Positions 8,572-17,692 of a DNA stretch of 64,000 nucleotides are shown piece by piece (the first letter of the stretch is position 1; every line of letters begins with the position of its first letter). Made by a program: the position numbers and the translations under genes. A model generated the notes under the pieces. It saw only the letters and a list, made by a program, of their open reading frames with translations, searched no databases and was not told the origin of the DNA. The stretch spans positions 1 through 64,000 of the forward strand of contig FONB01000005.1 in the NCBI GenBank assembly GCA_900112785.1. The letters are read 5' to 3'. Source of the stretch: Phytobacter palmae. Its GTDB lineage: Bacteria > Pseudomonadota > Gammaproteobacteria > Enterobacterales > Enterobacteriaceae.

Positions 8572-9531
8572 ATGAATAAGGAAATATTAACTCTCGCTGT
8601 TAAGTATTGCATATTATCTTTTATTCCGGCAATTATGTATCTTAATAATTCTATTCTGGAAAGGTTTCTAGGTATTACTGGCACTAAAATTGTGATGACT
8701 ACATTAGTAGCCCTTACGTTAATCACTGTCGCAACGGAATTAATTAAGTATCTTAATAAAGATATTGGAAAAGATAGCCATAGGAAAAACACATCAACAG
8801 ATAATGATGACTATCTGAAAAATGAAATATTGGCGTTAAGAAAAGAAGTGGAGAGATTATCTAATAATCAAATTAAATATAGTCAAGCTGAACTAAGTGA
8901 AGGCCAGCAAGAGGAGTTAATTCAGGAGATTAAGAAAAAAATTGCAGGGAAGTTGATTCTAGATGCTTCTTTGGATCTAAAAAAAGATATACAAAATATT
9001 CGAGAGCAAGTAAGCATTAATGATCACTATGAAAATATGGTCATTAGAATCAAAAGTGAGATTGACAGGGTAAACCGGCGAGGGGGGTCTAATCTAGGCA
9101 TTGGCTCTGTTATTGCATTGTTCGGGATGTTTTATTTGGGATATGCAGTTGCGAATCAGCCTGGTTCAAATAATATGGTAGAGTATGTTATTCATATGAT
9201 ACCAAGAATATCATTTGTCCTCGTCATAGAAATATTCGCATACTTTTTTTTGAAATTATATAGAAATGGATTTGATGAAGTTAAATACTTTCAGAATGAA
9301 TTAACTAATATTGAGGCGAAGGTTCTCGCGATTAAATTCTTAAGAGATGTTAAAAACGAAGAGTTAATGTCCGAGGTTATTAAAAGTCTTATGACGACAG
9401 AGCGAAATTTCATTCTATCGAAAGGGCAGACAACAGTTTCTTTGGAAAAAGAAAGAATAAAAGGAATAGAAGATAGAAGTATAATTTCAATTCTTAAAGA
9501 GTTAATGAAGTTTAAAGGATCTGGCTCATGA
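8572..9531 (+). CDS. Membrane protein with central coiled coil, unknown function (prophage cargo)
   Basis: No family is recognised. The 319-residue protein has two hydrophobic segments near residues 10-28 and 40-58. A charged, lysine/glutamate-rich coiled coil runs from about 80 to 165. Two more membrane segments sit near 176-193 and 205-230, and a soluble C-terminal region of about 85 residues ends in FKGSGS. Codon use and base composition are strikingly AT-rich compared with the tail genes, a sign of recent transfer. It is separated from the minus-strand SRAP gene by a 360-base spacer with the tRNA relic. Lone membrane/coiled-coil proteins at prophage ends are often lysogenic-conversion or exclusion factors, but nothing in the sequence proves this. 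Confidence 0.75.
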   Translation: MNKEILTLAVKYCILSFIPAIMYLNNSILERFLGITGTKIVMTTLVALTLITVATELIKYLNKDIGKDSHRKNTSTDNDDYLKNEILALRKEVERLSNNQIKYSQAELSEGQQEELIQEIKKKIAGKLILDASLDLKKDIQNIREQVSINDHYENMVIRIKSEIDRVNRRGGSNLGIGSVIALFGMFYLGYAVANQPGSNNMVEYVIHMIPRISFVLVIEIFAYFFLKLYRNGFDEVKYFQNELTNIEAKVLAIKFLRDVKNEELMSEVIKSLMTTERNFILSKGQTTVSLEKERIKGIEDRSIISILKELMKFKGSGS

Positions 9532-9547
9532 GAATGGGGGCTATACA

Positions 9548-9631
9548 ATGAAAATTGAACCGTTTTTTGATGATTGGCACCACTATGTCAATATAATAAC
9601 ATTCGCCATTGTAAGAATACTACTTATATAA
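9548..9631 (+). CDS. Possible 27-residue peptide or gene remnant
   Basis: A 27-codon frame (MKIEPFFDDWHHY...) starts 16 bases after the preceding stop, with a G-rich stretch in front of its ATG. It may be a genuine short peptide translated with the upstream gene. It may equally be the 5' stump of a deleted larger gene, since the frame ends abruptly in very AT-rich DNA. No family is recognised. Confidence 0.25.
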   Translation: MKIEPFFDDWHHYVNIITFAIVRILLI

Positions 9632-10166
9632 CTTACTGAGTTTAATACGAGGGAATTGCAAAGCTATGGGCGAAAATTTCATGTAACACGTTGGTTTGAT
9701 GATTAATACGCCTGATTTAAAATCCCTTTTTAATATGTAAAAGCATTCCCCAAAACTAAAAGTATCGTTTTTATAATCAATAAGTTAGTTGTTGTTACTT
9801 GTTGATTGTTTTGCCGGTGATAATGGCTTATTTGTTCAGAAAATTCAATGGTTGATTTGATGCTAACTATGTAATGCTGCGTCATATGGATTGGTTCGAA
9901 GTTGCGGGTCAGTGGTCCGCCGTGTGCCAGGAGCGGACATTGCTTACCTCACAATATGTTAATAGACCAGGAATAGGTCAGTCAGTTTGTAGTGTTGGTG
10001 AGTTGCCAAAAAATTTGTCGATCCATCACACTCGCCAACAAGGATTCTTGACTGTTCTCACTTTAAATTAGAGTTTCAGCAATGTGTAAACGGAGTTACA
10101 AAATTTAACCAATATCATAACAATGTTTTATCTCTTTAATAATATTATGGAACCACGTTTTAACTC
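9632..10166. other. AT-rich spacer without convincing genes
   Basis: No supported gene is seen. The stretch is mostly AT-rich, but a GC-richer island at about 9890-9970 contains CGTGTGCCAGGAGCGGACA (9921-9939), a near-copy of which recurs at 11889-11905. A 65-codon frame over this island lacks a ribosome site and protein-like composition, and I do not call it. Confidence 0.6.
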
Positions 10167-11567
10167 TTAATGATTATAGTCGCTTGTTCTACGTTCAATA
10201 TTGTTAGGTATGTCATTTAAGAATCTTGGTAGAGACTTATTAAATCTTTTTTTATCAAACCCAAAAATAGAAAAGTAATATATGGCACGTAGTAGCGTTT
10301 CAGAACTAAAATCAATTATGCAAAAATCAAATGATTCATCATGAGAGGAGCCATGAACGATTTTTGAGCGCGCATCATAAAGTTGATTCGCTTTCATTTT
10401 TATTTTTTCATCAAGACCATTGTAGCTAATATGTAAGTTCGTTATCCTTGTTTTGAAATTTTCTGTGACGTTTTCTTCATGGAAGTTAACTAATGCTTCC
10501 AGTGAGCTAACAATTTTCTGAATTTGCTGAAATGAAATATACTCTGTAACAGCATCGCCGTACCATAAAAGGGCACGTTCAAATCTATCAACGACACGTT
10601 CGGAAGAAAAATTGGGAATTAAAAGTAATTCCACGATTTGGAATGCAATGGGAATTAAACTGTCCTGAATATATTGAGTTTGATGAAATTCATTCCAAAA
10701 CATTTTTGATTGGAATTGAAAGTTAGGAAAATTATGAGTTGTTGCATTGAAAAGACTATTGCGATTTTTTCCATATCGATAAAAGTGAAATGGATTTTTA
10801 ACCCTGTCATCAGAAGTAATTAGTGGGATTGCATTAGGGGATAGGCGTGTAGCTAAAAGTTTTAGAATATTAAATGTTGTGTTTTTAGCTTTTTCAGCTA
10901 GCTGTAATGACAAGCCTTTGCTGCATTTTTCCTTAACGAAAATTTCTAGGTAGAAATTGCTTTTATAAATTCGTGTTTCGTTGAAAAGCAATAATTCTTT
11001 TTGTTGTAAACCAAGAGAATCTATAGGTTTTAGTAGGACATTGTCACCTAATTTTGTTTCTTTATCTAAGCCAAAAACAACAACTGGAAATTGGTAAAGG
11101 GTGGATGAAAAACTTTTTTTAAATGTTGTTATTCTTGATGTTAAAATGCTTTCAAAGCAAGCTTCGCGAATAATAGGTTTGTCATAATTTCCTTCAATTA
11201 TTTCGTAGAAATCGTCTAGGGTGAAGTTAATGTATTCATATGTGACTTGATTTATTATTGAGAATAGTTCTGCAGGAAAGCAATTAAGGTTTGCACATTT
11301 TCGGATAACTTCGCATAAATGTCTCGTGAAATTTATTGATTCTTTTGAGTGAAACAACTGATAAATACATAATTCACCTTCTTTAATTCTTTTTGAGATT
11401 TCATTTTTTAAGTCGATTGGTGCGTCAATGATAGTGAAAGTCAAATTTGAGTTACTAATTGTTTGATAGTATAAGTTACGATCTTTTACCCAAAGGCTAT
11501 AGGCGCGTGCCAGTTCGACTAAAAGATTTTTGAAGATTTCTCTCCCCTCTGCAGATAGCGTTTTCAA
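10167..11567 (-). CDS. ApeA-like HEPN-domain protein, candidate abortive-infection RNase
   Basis: The C-terminal part has the layout of HEPN domains of the Apea type. A helical segment 'RFERALLWYGDAVTE' and a following helix with 'SSLEALVN' precede the catalytic-type R-x4-H motif at R400-H405 (ARSKIVHGSSH). HEPN proteins with this motif are metal-independent RNases, and ApeA is a known single-gene phage-defence protein. The N-terminal 280 residues are unfamiliar and beta-rich, the region expected to sense the invader. The gene is AT-rich, stands alone at the prophage end, and is unlike its GC-richer phage neighbours. Defence is inferred from family and location. An intact R-x4-H makes an active nuclease plausible. 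Confidence 0.72.
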   Translation of the reverse strand: MKTLSAEGREIFKNLLVELARAYSLWVKDRNLYYQTISNSNLTFTIIDAPIDLKNEISKRIKEGELCIYQLFHSKESINFTRHLCEVIRKCANLNCFPAELFSIINQVTYEYINFTLDDFYEIIEGNYDKPIIREACFESILTSRITTFKKSFSSTLYQFPVVVFGLDKETKLGDNVLLKPIDSLGLQQKELLLFNETRIYKSNFYLEIFVKEKCSKGLSLQLAEKAKNTTFNILKLLATRLSPNAIPLITSDDRVKNPFHFYRYGKNRNSLFNATTHNFPNFQFQSKMFWNEFHQTQYIQDSLIPIAFQIVELLLIPNFSSERVVDRFERALLWYGDAVTEYISFQQIQKIVSSLEALVNFHEENVTENFKTRITNLHISYNGLDEKIKMKANQLYDARSKIVHGSSHDESFDFCIIDFSSETLLRAIYYFSIFGFDKKRFNKSLPRFLNDIPNNIERRTSDYNH

Positions 11568-12211
11568 ATTATTCGTCCCTTAGCTAGTCACTTTTTGAAT
11601 CTCATATAAAAATTGTCATTAACTTTTTATTGAGTGCTAAAATTATGATAAGTAGTATTATACTACAACTCTATTACAAACAGGCATCATCTGTAGTTAA
11701 AATACATCTTATGGTTACGCGTATTAAACTCTCTCCACATGGGTAATAAACTTAAGTAGTCTTTTGTAACTTAGCATTTTGACCACATAGGTTCATATGC
11801 TCATAACTAATTTTTGCCAAATTAGCAGATATGTTAACGTTCGCTTCTCGCTCAAAACGGACCTTCGCCTTACCTGGCATGTCTGCTCCGTGCCAGGAAC
11901 GGACACAACAATGTGCATCATGCGCACATTATTAGGCACTGGATCCCGGTGAATGGAGGGGGGGGATCCCGCCTTTGCTGTTAAGAATGGTAGTTTAATT
12001 TGCAACCGACATTTCGTTGATTAAAGCATGGAGAGGCGATTACTGCGGCCTAGACTTCTGACAAACAGGGAAGACAGAAGCAATAAGATGGCCTGAGTAA
12101 AGAAAAAATGTGTCGCGATGTATGATGAAATTTCCTTACGACAGACACAGACGGTAAAGAACAGCACCGGACGGATTCCGGACGCTGTAAGAGATTCCTT
12201 GCTAAGAAGCT
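11568..12211. other. Intergenic stretch with repeat relics
   Basis: No gene is supported. The first 200 bases are AT-rich and probably hold the promoter of the HEPN gene. At 11889-11905 lies the second copy of the CGTGCCAGGA-x-CGGACA block also seen at 9921. A small inverted repeat TGTGC/GCGCACA follows at about 11911-11927, then a run of seven G residues. A 70-codon minus frame over this region looks like chance. Confidence 0.55.
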
Positions 12212-12430
12212 TTATTTCCGCTGTACATCAGGCCATATTATGGCCTGTGCAACAATCACATCCTGCCCGTTAAATGTCGCGGCGGGGGAACCATACAGTT
12301 GATAACCCAGCGCAAGTGCTTCTGAAACCCGATGGCAAAATTTAGAGTCGTCCTTACCTGTCAGAAGACGATAACGAGGAAGACCATCCGGAGGTTCATG
12401 GCTCTTATTTTTTATTTCTGACTTCATCAT
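12212..12430 (-). CDS. DUF1737-type small protein (72 aa)
   Basis: The conserved core 'PRYRLLTGKDDSKFCHRVSEALALGYQLYGSP' followed by 'VIVAQAIIWPD' is that of DUF1737 proteins, a small soluble family of unknown biochemical role. The start chosen is the first of two adjacent ATGs; it has GAGGAG seven bases upstream, whereas an upstream-extended frame lacks any such site. The gene stands alone between the HEPN gene and the dcp remnant, on the minus strand. Members of this family occur in enterobacterial genomes, including prophages, and nothing here shows whether it belongs to the phage or the chromosome. Confidence 0.75.
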   Translation of the reverse strand: MMKSEIKNKSHEPPDGLPRYRLLTGKDDSKFCHRVSEALALGYQLYGSPAATFNGQDVIVAQAIIWPDVQRK

Positions 12431-12825
12431 GGAAATGCTCCTCTTAAAGTTTAGTCTTTTAGACTCTGCTGTTAATGTTCTTTTCACAAAAACATAAAAT
12501 ATCACAGTGGCCTATATGACCACAAAGTTCATGGCACCCAAACTAAACGTATTTTTACGAATGCACAAAGTCGTATCAGTCAATCGATTCTAGTTTACTC
12601 GTCTTGATGAAACAGGAGATCAAGTGTTCTTTCGCCTTCATTTTGTGCAAAATTTGCTCATTTTTAGTAGGAAAGATGGATTAAAGATTTAGATATTTCC
12701 CCAAAATGATATGCAACGTACTGAATAATATAAGATTCCATTTATGGTTTTAACTGGCGAAAATGCAGTGTAAATAAGGCGTTAACTCTTTGTTTATGTT
12801 GAATAAAGTGATCAATTGAATCATA
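12431..12825. other. AT-rich prophage-end spacer
   Basis: No open frame of note and no clear RNA gene. The sequence up to the dcp homology at about 12826 is AT-rich and contains a stop codon in the dcp frame at 12817. The prophage/chromosome crossover therefore lies at the right edge of this stretch. Confidence 0.55.
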
Positions 12826-13077
12826 TGCTTTGCCCATATCTTCGGCGGCGGTTACGCAGCGGGTTATTACGCCTATCTGTGGACGCAAATGCTGGCGGAC
12901 GATGGCTTCCAGTGGTTTGTGGAGCAGGGCGGTTTATCCCGAGAAAACGGGCAACGATTCCGCGAAGCGATTTTGTCGCGTGGCAATAGTACTGATTTAG
13001 CTGAACTTTATCGCCAGTGGCGCGGTCATGATCCGCAGATTGAACCGATGCTGAAAAACCGAGGCCTGAGCGAGTAA
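12826..13077 (+). pseudogene. dcp: 3' remnant of dcp (dipeptidyl carboxypeptidase) at the prophage junction
   Basis: The frame encodes the last 83 or so residues of Dcp, a zinc M3-family peptidase that removes C-terminal dipeptides. From 'FAHIFGGGYAAGYYAYLW' through 'EQGGLSRENGQRFREAILSRGN' to the C-terminus it parallels E. coli Dcp. Homology begins sharply at about 12826, and an in-frame stop precedes it at 12817. The metal-binding HExxH part is absent, so this piece is not functional. It is followed by the natural terminator. Two readings fit: the prophage disrupted dcp, or it carries the 3' end and restores dcp at its other end, as phages in icd do. The left end is outside the window. Confidence 0.88.
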
Positions 13078-13099
13078 CGCGTTTTTAGCCAGAAAGGAG

Positions 13100-13125
13100 A
13101 ACCGGGTGTGATACCCGGTTTTTTT
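13100..13125 (+). terminator. dcp terminator
   Basis: An eight-base stem, AACCGGGT pairing with ACCCGGTT, has a short loop and is followed by six T residues. It lies 23 bases after the dcp stop codon, so the chromosomal 3' flank of dcp is intact. Confidence 0.85.
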
Positions 13126-13130
13126 ATGTA

Positions 13131-13495
13131 TGGTTATTAAATATTACATAAATGTTAAATCAAAGCGCTTGCCGTAGAGACATATTGTGATTCAAACGAC
13201 ATAGTTGATAATGAAATAATTAATTCATGTAATAATTAACGAAGTATGACTATCTTTAGACGATGGTCGCATGGCTTTTGAATATTTGATTATTTCAATC
13301 ATGCTGACTGATCCTCCTGGTTGTATTTTGTTTGCTTACTTCCGACTGTGAAGGGGAGAGGAAAGTAAGCCTGGAATCTGAGCCGTTTCGCTAAGTAACA
13401 TTTGCTCTCAGATTATTCCTGAAATTAATATGCCAGCCAGTGTGATGTAATAATTACACTCCACTCAGGTACGTGTTTATTAATGTGAATGCAAA
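13131..13495. other. Intergenic region with an 8-bp inverted repeat
   Basis: No gene is supported. GCTTACTT (13334-13341) and AAGTAAGC (13363-13370) form a long hairpin with a purine-rich loop. It is not followed by T residues, so it is not a terminator. It could be an RNA leader element or a regulator site for the small gene that starts at 13496. Confidence 0.45.
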
Positions 13496-13738
13496 ATGAG
13501 GAAAGTTCTTTTATTTATTAAGGATAAACCTGCTGAATTAATCGACGTCAGACCTTATGAACGTAAGATTAATTGTATTTATCCGGGGGCGGTTGTAAGA
13601 AGCCTGGCTATAGAGATTGCGTTTGTAACATTTAGCAATGGTAAATGTGGTGCCATCTCTTTTGTCGCAGACCGCTATGTTTCTCAAATGCATCTTTTAG
13701 AAGCTTATAATAAGCTTGTACTTAACAGTGAGGAGTAA
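13496..13738 (+). CDS. Small hypothetical protein (80 aa)
   Basis: The 80-residue frame (MRKVLLFIKDKPAE...) has balanced, protein-like composition and no signal peptide or membrane segment. I do not recognise it. The ribosome site is weak, as only AATG-rich sequence precedes the ATG. It is preceded by the hairpin-bearing leader and followed, tail to tail, by the minus-strand membrane protein gene. It could be a regulator-sized cytosolic protein; I am not certain that it is expressed. Confidence 0.5.
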   Translation: MRKVLLFIKDKPAELIDVRPYERKINCIYPGAVVRSLAIEIAFVTFSNGKCGAISFVADRYVSQMHLLEAYNKLVLNSEE

Positions 13739-13789
13739 ATATGTTGTGGGCCTGCGTTAATACAGCAGGCCGCATCATTTACTGACGGC

Positions 13790-14308
13790 TTATGCGCCTC
13801 GTACATATGGCGACATTTTGCGCCATGAGGAAAAAAGATTCAGTGTCCCACCCCAGAACAAGCCATCAACAAGTCCGGTAATAACGCCGAACAAGGCGCT
13901 GAATGGCACTGCATGATGCATCACAGGATGCAAAGATAACCAAACCAGCAGACAATATTTCGAGCCAAAGGCAATAATAATAAAGATCAACGTCAGGGGC
14001 GTGCCCGCCCGAATGATTTTTTCGCTATGTGGTTTGTTTTTTAAACGCGGTTGATTTTCCCATAACTTCCACCCGGCCAGAATACCAAATGCCAGCCCGA
14101 TTGACATCCCTGTTAATGAAGCAATATTAAAATTAAATTCCTCTTTTAAACCCCATATCCCCCAAACCAGAAAGAGCAGCGGTAAAATAAACAACTGGCT
14201 GACATTCATTTCTCGCTCTGAGAGTGCGGCATAACCCCGCATAATAAGAAAAACAAAAAGTATCCATACCCAGAACGGGGTGTGACTGATGATGTCGAAA
14301 ATGGTCAT
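13790..14308 (-). CDS. DUF6622-like integral membrane protein (172 aa)
   Basis: The product has about five hydrophobic segments: residues 8-25, 35-50, 62-80, 100-120 and 130-155. It begins MTIFDIISHTPFWVWILF, as do related enterobacterial membrane proteins annotated DUF6622. The initiator was chosen for CAGGAG seven bases upstream; a longer open frame upstream is arginine/cysteine-rich and not protein-like. It is divergent from the ClcA-type gene with a 230-base spacer. The role is unknown; inner-membrane location is confident. Confidence 0.72.
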   Translation of the reverse strand: MTIFDIISHTPFWVWILFVFLIMRGYAALSEREMNVSQLFILPLLFLVWGIWGLKEEFNFNIASLTGMSIGLAFGILAGWKLWENQPRLKNKPHSEKIIRAGTPLTLIFIIIAFGSKYCLLVWLSLHPVMHHAVPFSALFGVITGLVDGLFWGGTLNLFSSWRKMSPYVRGA

Positions 14309-14538
14309 GATTATACTCCTGACTGAATGTTTTACCCGGCGCAAGTATGCAGGGGGGCAGCAGAGAACAACACGACTTGCGCACGACAGCGGGATGACAT
14401 CAACACGACAGTGCGTTATTCCTGGCGCAAAGCGCTCTTTTAATGGAGGTGATACGTCCTGTAACGACATCGTTTTTGTTTATTCGATGTAAGGTGCGTT
14501 AAACTCTCCTCCCTTGTTGGTAGATGACATAGCTAATA

Positions 14539-15936
14539 ATGATTTTTCCTGGCTCATCAGATGTGCAGGTTCCTGAAACAGAACTTGCACGCAAAAGCAT
14601 GTTTAAAGCGTTGCTGTACCGTGACCGGACGCCAGTCGCAGTATTAATTTGCGCCGCAATTGTCGGTACGCTCGTTGGGTTTGCAGGTGTTGCATTCTTT
14701 CGCGCTGTGAATGCTGTGCAGCACTGGCGAACAGGTATTTTGCATCAGACAAACTTAAGCGGGTGGTCCCTTTGGATCCTGGCTTTTATTATCTCCGGGC
14801 TGCTGGCGATGCTTGGTTATCTTCTCGTCAGACGTTTTGCGCCTGAGGCATCGGGTTCAGGTATTCCGGAAATCGAAGGTGCACTGGAAGAATTACGCCC
14901 TGTACGCTGGTGGCGTGTTATACCCGTGAAGTTTTTTGGCGGCATGGGAACGCTTGGGGCAGGTATGGTGCTGGGCAGAGAAGGGCCAACCGTTCAGCTC
15001 GGCGGTAATATCGGCCGCATGGTTACTGACCTGCTGCGGATAAAACATGGTGAGGCCCGCCATTCATTACTGGCTACGGGGGCAGCTGCCGGACTGGCCG
15101 CCGCGTTTAATGCACCGCTGGCGGGTATCCTTTTTATTCTCGAAGAGATGAGACCGCAATTTCGCTACAACCTTATCTCCATCAAAGCCGTTTTTATTGG
15201 CGTGATCATGGCCAGCATTGTCTTTCGCATCTTTAATGGCGAAAACCCGGTTATTGCCGTAGGGCAATTATCCAGCGCGCCAGTCAATACCTTGTGGCTT
15301 TATCTGGTGCTGGGGATGTTATTTGGCCTCGTGGGGGTGTTATTCAACCGCCTCGTTTTTCTTTTTCAGGACGGTTTTCAGCATATCTATGCCGGGCGAA
15401 CGGGACGAACTCTGGTGATAGGGGGTTGTATTGGCGGTGGCTGTGGCATCCTTGCGCTACTTTATGCGCCTGGTGCCGGTGGTGGTTTTGAGTTGATCCC
15501 CGATGCCGCCCGCGGCGGTTTTACGTTTTATGCCTTAATTGTAATGTTTCTGGTCCGTCTGCTGACAACACTGCTGTGTTTTTGCTCCGGAGCGCCAGGC
15601 GGAATTTTCGCGCCAATGCTGGCGCTGGGGACCGTACTGGGTACCGCCTATGGTGTAGGCGTTGCCGATTTATTTCCGGCCTATGGGCTTGAGGCTGGTA
15701 CGTTCGCGATTGCCGGAATGGGGGCATTATTTGCTGCTTCTGTTCGTGCTCCACTGACGGGTATCGTTCTGGTGCTGGAAATGACAGATAATTATCAGTT
15801 AATACTGCCCATGATTATTACCTGTCTTGGTGCGACATTACTCGCACAATTTCTCGGCGGAAAACCGTTATATTCTTCGATTCTGGCGCGTACACTGGCA
15901 AAACAGTCGCCGCAAGAAAGCGCTGTGCGCTCGTAA
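14539..15936 (+). CDS. ClC-family chloride/proton exchanger, ClcA-type
   Basis: A dimeric inner-membrane 2Cl-/H+ antiporter. Signature elements are present: GSGIPE (Ser of the inner gate), GREGP with the gating glutamate, the proton glutamate in '[12 protein letters not shown]', GGIFAP and the tyrosine in 'KPLYSSIL'. These make it an exchanger rather than a passive channel. It is close to E. coli ClcA but shortened at the C-terminus, and the genomic neighbourhood is not that of clcA, so it is more likely a second paralogue. In E. coli ClcA helps survival in extreme acid. The first ATG lacks a strong ribosome site; an ATG 20 codons later ([12 protein letters not shown]) is an alternative start. 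Confidence 0.88.
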   Translation: MIFPGSSDVQVPETELARKSMFKALLYRDRTPVAVLICAAIVGTLVGFAGVAFFRAVNAVQHWRTGILHQTNLSGWSLWILAFIISGLLAMLGYLLVRRFAPEASGSGIPEIEGALEELRPVRWWRVIPVKFFGGMGTLGAGMVLGREGPTVQLGGNIGRMVTDLLRIKHGEARHSLLATGAAAGLAAAFNAPLAGILFILEEMRPQFRYNLISIKAVFIGVIMASIVFRIFNGENPVIAVGQLSSAPVNTLWLYLVLGMLFGLVGVLFNRLVFLFQDGFQHIYAGRTGRTLVIGGCIGGGCGILALLYAPGAGGGFELIPDAARGGFTFYALIVMFLVRLLTTLLCFCSGAPGGIFAPMLALGTVLGTAYGVGVADLFPAYGLEAGTFAIAGMGALFAASVRAPLTGIVLVLEMTDNYQLILPMIITCLGATLLAQFLGGKPLYSSILARTLAKQSPQESAVRS

Positions 15937-16511
15937 TCCTGCCGCGGCACTCTGCTCTGGTTCGACGGCTCTTATTCCGTGCCGTCGAATTATTCCGCAA
16001 TCTGCTTGTTTCTGACAGCAGAACACGTTTATTAATCTGGAGCTTTTTCCCGTTAACTTATTCTTGTTACGCAGCGCCATAGTATGCTGATAATGCCATT
16101 ACGTCGTTATTGCCGGGCAATTCATTAAAAGTAATCCGTACTAAAGCCTGTTCAGGAGAGGGAGTGCGATTATAAACAGCGTGATGGCCGGCGCGCCCGG
16201 GTACTTCCTGACGCTATCAGAGCGCTGTCTGAACGGTCAGGTGAAAAAAGGATAAATATTTCTGCTGTCATCCTGCAGCCGATTGCATTGCAAAAACTGA
16301 CAGATGTACACCGGGAACACATAAACAATCTTCCGGGGAATATCATGTTACTTGCAGAGCAAGACGACCTGGAAACATTCAAAACGAAAGTTAAAGCGTA
16401 TTGCGAAAAATGCAATCGTCCAGCTAGTCAGAGGTGAAATGCATAAGGAATCGTTAAAAGCGTCGCCGTACAACCTGAAAGCGACGCTTTCACTGTAAAC
16501 AATCCAGGCAG
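15937..16511. other. Intergenic region with a possible decayed coding remnant
   Basis: No complete gene is supported. One plus-strand frame is open from about 16140 to 16435. It reads like protein in its last 60 codons (...LQPIALQKLTDVHREHINN..., then MLLAEQDDLETF ending in NRPASQR) but has no good initiator upstream. It may be a gene fragment or, from the ATG at 16345, a 30-residue peptide. The first 150 bases after the ClcA gene show no terminator that I can defend. Confidence 0.4.
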
Positions 16512-16796
16512 TTATTTGACGCTCTCATCCATTGTCACATTCATTGTGATGCCGCCTTTATTGTTTGGATCGTCAGTATAGGTAATCAGTACGTCTTTGC
16601 TGGCGACACGTAACCCTTCGGCTTTTGGCGTAGAAGAAACGTACCCTCCGTTATTAAACTCGACGGTTGTTGTCGTTACACCGCCATCTTCTGTCTCAGT
16701 AATGAAGAGGGAACCGCCATGTTTGACATTGACGGTCGTGATCACACCAATAACTTTATGTTCACCGGACTCAGGATCAAAAGAAATTTTAGGCAT
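16512..16796 (-). CDS. Small acidic beta-rich protein, unknown (94 aa)
   Basis: The 94-residue product is glycine/threonine/valine-rich with alternating hydrophobic residues ('VIGVITTVNVKHGGSLFITETEDGG', shortened), as in a small beta barrel. No signal peptide is seen. The initiator has GAGGAG seven bases upstream; an 11-codon upstream extension lacks such a site. It stands alone on the minus strand. I do not recognise the family. Composition and a good ribosome site argue that it is a real gene. Confidence 0.65.
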   Translation of the reverse strand: MPKISFDPESGEHKVIGVITTVNVKHGGSLFITETEDGGVTTTTVEFNNGGYVSSTPKAEGLRVASKDVLITYTDDPNNKGGITMNVTMDESVK

Positions 16797-17262
16797 TTTT
16801 CTCTCCTCGGGCAGACAGGCTATCTGCATTCACTTTTTATCCCATATTTATATTAACGGCCTGATGGGGAATAAGTTGAGTTTTTTCGCTATCTGTTATT
16901 AATTTTGTAGTTAAGAATATGTTTACTTTGCATTAATTCATTATGTCGCACAAAAGCGGAGAGCCTGGCTGGTGAAACATTTCCGGTGCGACTAAACTTA
17001 TACGGTCAGGTTTGGCAAGCCGATAAGCCAATAGTTCTGACGTGATGAATCCCCCTCAGCGGCGGGGCTGGTCTCCATACCATGCAAGTCGTGAATAGCG
17101 ACAGCGTTTCTGACTGACCGTCAGGAGCACCGGGAGGCACCCGGCATCACGGTTTCGACCCCTTGCAAGACTCCTTTATCCTTTTTGAGTCTTTCTCTTT
17201 TGCCGTGCTTTGAGTGAACTTGCATAGCACTCATCCCGGCGAGTAGCACGCAGAGCGTACCC
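16797..17262. other. Intergenic region with GC-rich hairpins
   Basis: No gene is supported. Around 17050-17160 the sequence becomes GC-rich, with hairpins such as CCGGG/CCCGG near 17130-17145, and the flanking phrases look like a structured leader. It may be a long 5' untranslated region for the small gene at 17263 or an unrecognised small RNA. I cannot assign it to a known family. Confidence 0.4.
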
Positions 17263-17457
17263 ATGAAAGAGGGTTATTACTGGATCCAGCACCAGGGTAT
17301 TGTGCAGGTGGCTTACTATACCCACGATAAAGTTGAAGATATGGATACAGGGAAAATAATGACCGGTGTCTGGCACCTTACGGAAGGGTTTGAGATCTGT
17401 CATGATTTTGATGTCGAAATCGTTGGCGGACCGCTTGTCTTCCCGGGTAAAGGCTAA
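17263..17457 (+). CDS. Small hypothetical protein (64 aa)
   Basis: The frame encodes an aromatic- and aspartate-rich 64-residue protein (MKEGYYWIQHQGIVQVAYYTHD..., ending PLVFPGKG). The 'G-x-YYW-I-x-H' opening and 'TGVWHLTEGFE' core resemble small DUF551-like proteins of enterobacteria and phages, a resemblance rather than a firm assignment. The ribosome site is weak. It follows a GC-rich leader region. It is probably cytosolic; function unknown. Confidence 0.55.
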   Translation: MKEGYYWIQHQGIVQVAYYTHDKVEDMDTGKIMTGVWHLTEGFEICHDFDVEIVGGPLVFPGKG

Positions 17458-17692
17458 ATTTGCCTGAGCATGGACTCCTTAGCTCAACAGGCCCGCCTAT
17501 TTTTATCCTGCTTCTGCCAATGTGCGTTGCAGTAATATTTATGTAACAGTCTGGGCTGCGTATATGCTCTGGCAGAAATGTGATATCACCTGGAATACGT
17601 AACTAAGAATGTACGAAATGTGAACACTATTATTTCACTCCTCATTTGAGCGCATATACTTTTGTTGAGTCGCTCAGGAAAGGGGTAAGCCA

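Noticed and set aside
9874..10071. 65-codon frame in the prophage spacer
   Set aside because: No ribosome site, chance-like composition, overlaps the repeated CCAGGA block.
11793..12005. 70-codon minus frame before the DUF1737 gene
   Set aside because: No ribosome site and no protein-like heptads or motifs; overlaps repeat relic.
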